A DNA stretch of 64,000 nucleotides from Strongyloides papillosus (lineage: Eukaryota; Nematoda; Chromadorea; Rhabditida; Strongyloididae): NCBI GenBank assembly GCA_005656395.1, contig SRSI01000078.1, positions 372,001 through 436,000 on the forward strand. The letters run 5' to 3'. The notes below the pieces were generated by a model. That model saw only the letters and a list, made by a program, of their open reading frames with translations. It was not told where the DNA came from and did no database searches. A program made the translations under genes and the position numbers. Below, piece by piece: positions 63,186-64,000 of this stretch; the stretch's first letter is position 1; every line of letters begins with the position of its first letter.

Positions 63186-64000
63186 TTATTTTTCTAATAA
63201 TGATGGTGCTGTATGACATCCAGATATCTTTTGATAAGCCGTTTCAGAAAATCTCATATTTTCTTGCGAACAAACTGATTTTTTATCACGGTAGTAAACT
63301 AAACGTCCACTAGTTTGTCTTTCAGCATTACTAATACTATTCTAAAAAAGAAAAGAAGAAAAAGATATTAATAATTTTATAGATTATTTACATTTTTATT
63401 TGCTTGTTGAGAGTATTTTTTTGTCATTTCATTTCCATCACTTTGTTGTACTACTTGTGTCAAAAATTTATATTCACTTCTCTTGAAGCAGGGAATTATT
63501 AATTTAACAAATACTCTTCTAAATTTTCTCCCGAATATTGAATAGATTATTAAATTCGATGCACTATAAACATTTTTAGTATTATGAAAAAAGAAAATGA
63601 AAAAAAATGCAAACTAACCTATTGAAACATATTAACATGTTAGCCACAGGAACTCGAGCTCTATCAAAATATGTTACCTTTCTTGATACACCAAAATAAA
63701 CATCAATAAATGAATTTAAAACTGTTGGTAAATTAAATACCATAAATGTTAACAATACAGCAGCAGCCATAATTGTACACCTTCTCTCACCATCGTCGAC
63801 ACATGCTTGTCGTGTTCCAAGTTGTTGGCGAATTTTGTATGCTGTATGAACTTCATAAACGACAGTAACGTTAAGAACTATCATAACAGCCCATGGAATA
63901 ATAAAAAGGTAAAAGAGTTGCCCATAAAGATGATAGAATGCATAATAATATTTATTTTTAGCAAATTTTGTCTGAACATACAATCCACATTCTCCAAGCG
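63186..64000 (-). CDS. Rhodopsin-class neuropeptide GPCR, C-terminal part
   Basis: Three exons on minus: one that continues past the window edge (64000-63619), then 63563-63392 and 63341-63186. About 234 residues are visible: the second extracellular loop (GECGLYVQT, with the conserved Cys), helix 5 (FYLFIIPWAVMIVLNVTVVYEV), a loop with RRCTIMAAAVLLTF leading into helix 6, which has FNLP in place of CWxP, and helix 7 ending NSASNLIIYSIFGRKFR, a variant of NPxxY. The tail is Gln/Lys/Ser-rich. Helix 6 and 7 variants of this kind are common in nematode FMRFamide-peptide receptor-like (FRPR) proteins. The ligand is unknown. The helix 6 to 7 part has few residues that would fix the group, so the subfamily is tentative. 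The start of the gene lies outside. Confidence 0.88.

Noticed and set aside
1..64000. tRNA, rRNA, spliced-leader RNA and CRISPR
   Set aside because: I looked for tRNA B-box words such as GGTTCGAA, for the nematode spliced-leader start GGTTTAATTACCC and for regularly spaced repeats. None was found by eye; a covariance-model scan would be decisive.

Overview
The window is nuclear DNA from a nematode. It is extremely AT-rich, its genes have short introns (about 45-100 bp) that begin GTAAGT or GTATGT and end TTTTAG or TTTCAG, and its start codons often lie just after a splice-acceptor-like site. The gene content (sidekick/RIG-4, SXP/RAL-2, FMRFamide-type and secretin-type receptors, insulin-like peptide) is also nematode. 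Base composition, intron style and long intron-free exons fit Strongyloides or a close relative; this is inference, not proof. No ribosomal RNA, tRNA, CRISPR or intact mobile element was seen. Most genes are split, so exon coordinates are given inside each entry. They come from reading splice sites and frame by eye.

Layout. 1-4516: left-edge membrane protein on the minus strand, running off the window. 5738-6901: N-acetylglucosamine kinase (+). 7640-8336: paired-like homeobox gene (+). 8974-10753: class B (secretin-type) GPCR (-). 12976-13377: candidate small secreted precursor (+). 19466-19945: Asterix/WDR83OS subunit of the PAT membrane-protein chaperone (-). 20423-22315: MFS transporter resembling SLC17 (+).

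25366-33923 is a dense block of small secreted or cell-surface proteins: an insulin-like peptide, a Gly/Tyr-rich peptide, two divergent genes that share a three-times-repeated four-cysteine module, a six-cysteine peptide, an SXP/RAL-2 protein and a Ly-6-like protein. This is the most unusual part of the window.

39883-41094: TMEM144-type transporter (-). 42022-42666: 2-Cys peroxiredoxin (-) with a heat-shock element upstream. 43660-50940: sidekick-type neuronal adhesion receptor (-), almost all of it in one 6.3-kb exon. 56397-57579: C2-domain synaptotagmin-like protein with calcium ligands lost (-). 58905-60237: NADK2-type NAD kinase (-). 61949-62290: decayed coding remnant. 63186-64000: 3' part of a rhodopsin-class neuropeptide receptor (-).

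The genes between these are not an operon. They form a mixed neighbourhood with neuronal signalling genes (two GPCRs, insulin-like peptide, sidekick, C2 protein, homeobox), housekeeping genes (kinases, peroxiredoxin, Asterix) and a secreted-protein cluster. Large spacers (13.4-19.5, 33.9-39.9, 50.9-56.4 kb) are nearly pure A+T. Inside two spacers I found isolated coding-like exons (39011-39145 and 41532-41639), and two copies of a diverged repeat lie at 22.6-23.1 and 29.4-30.0 kb.
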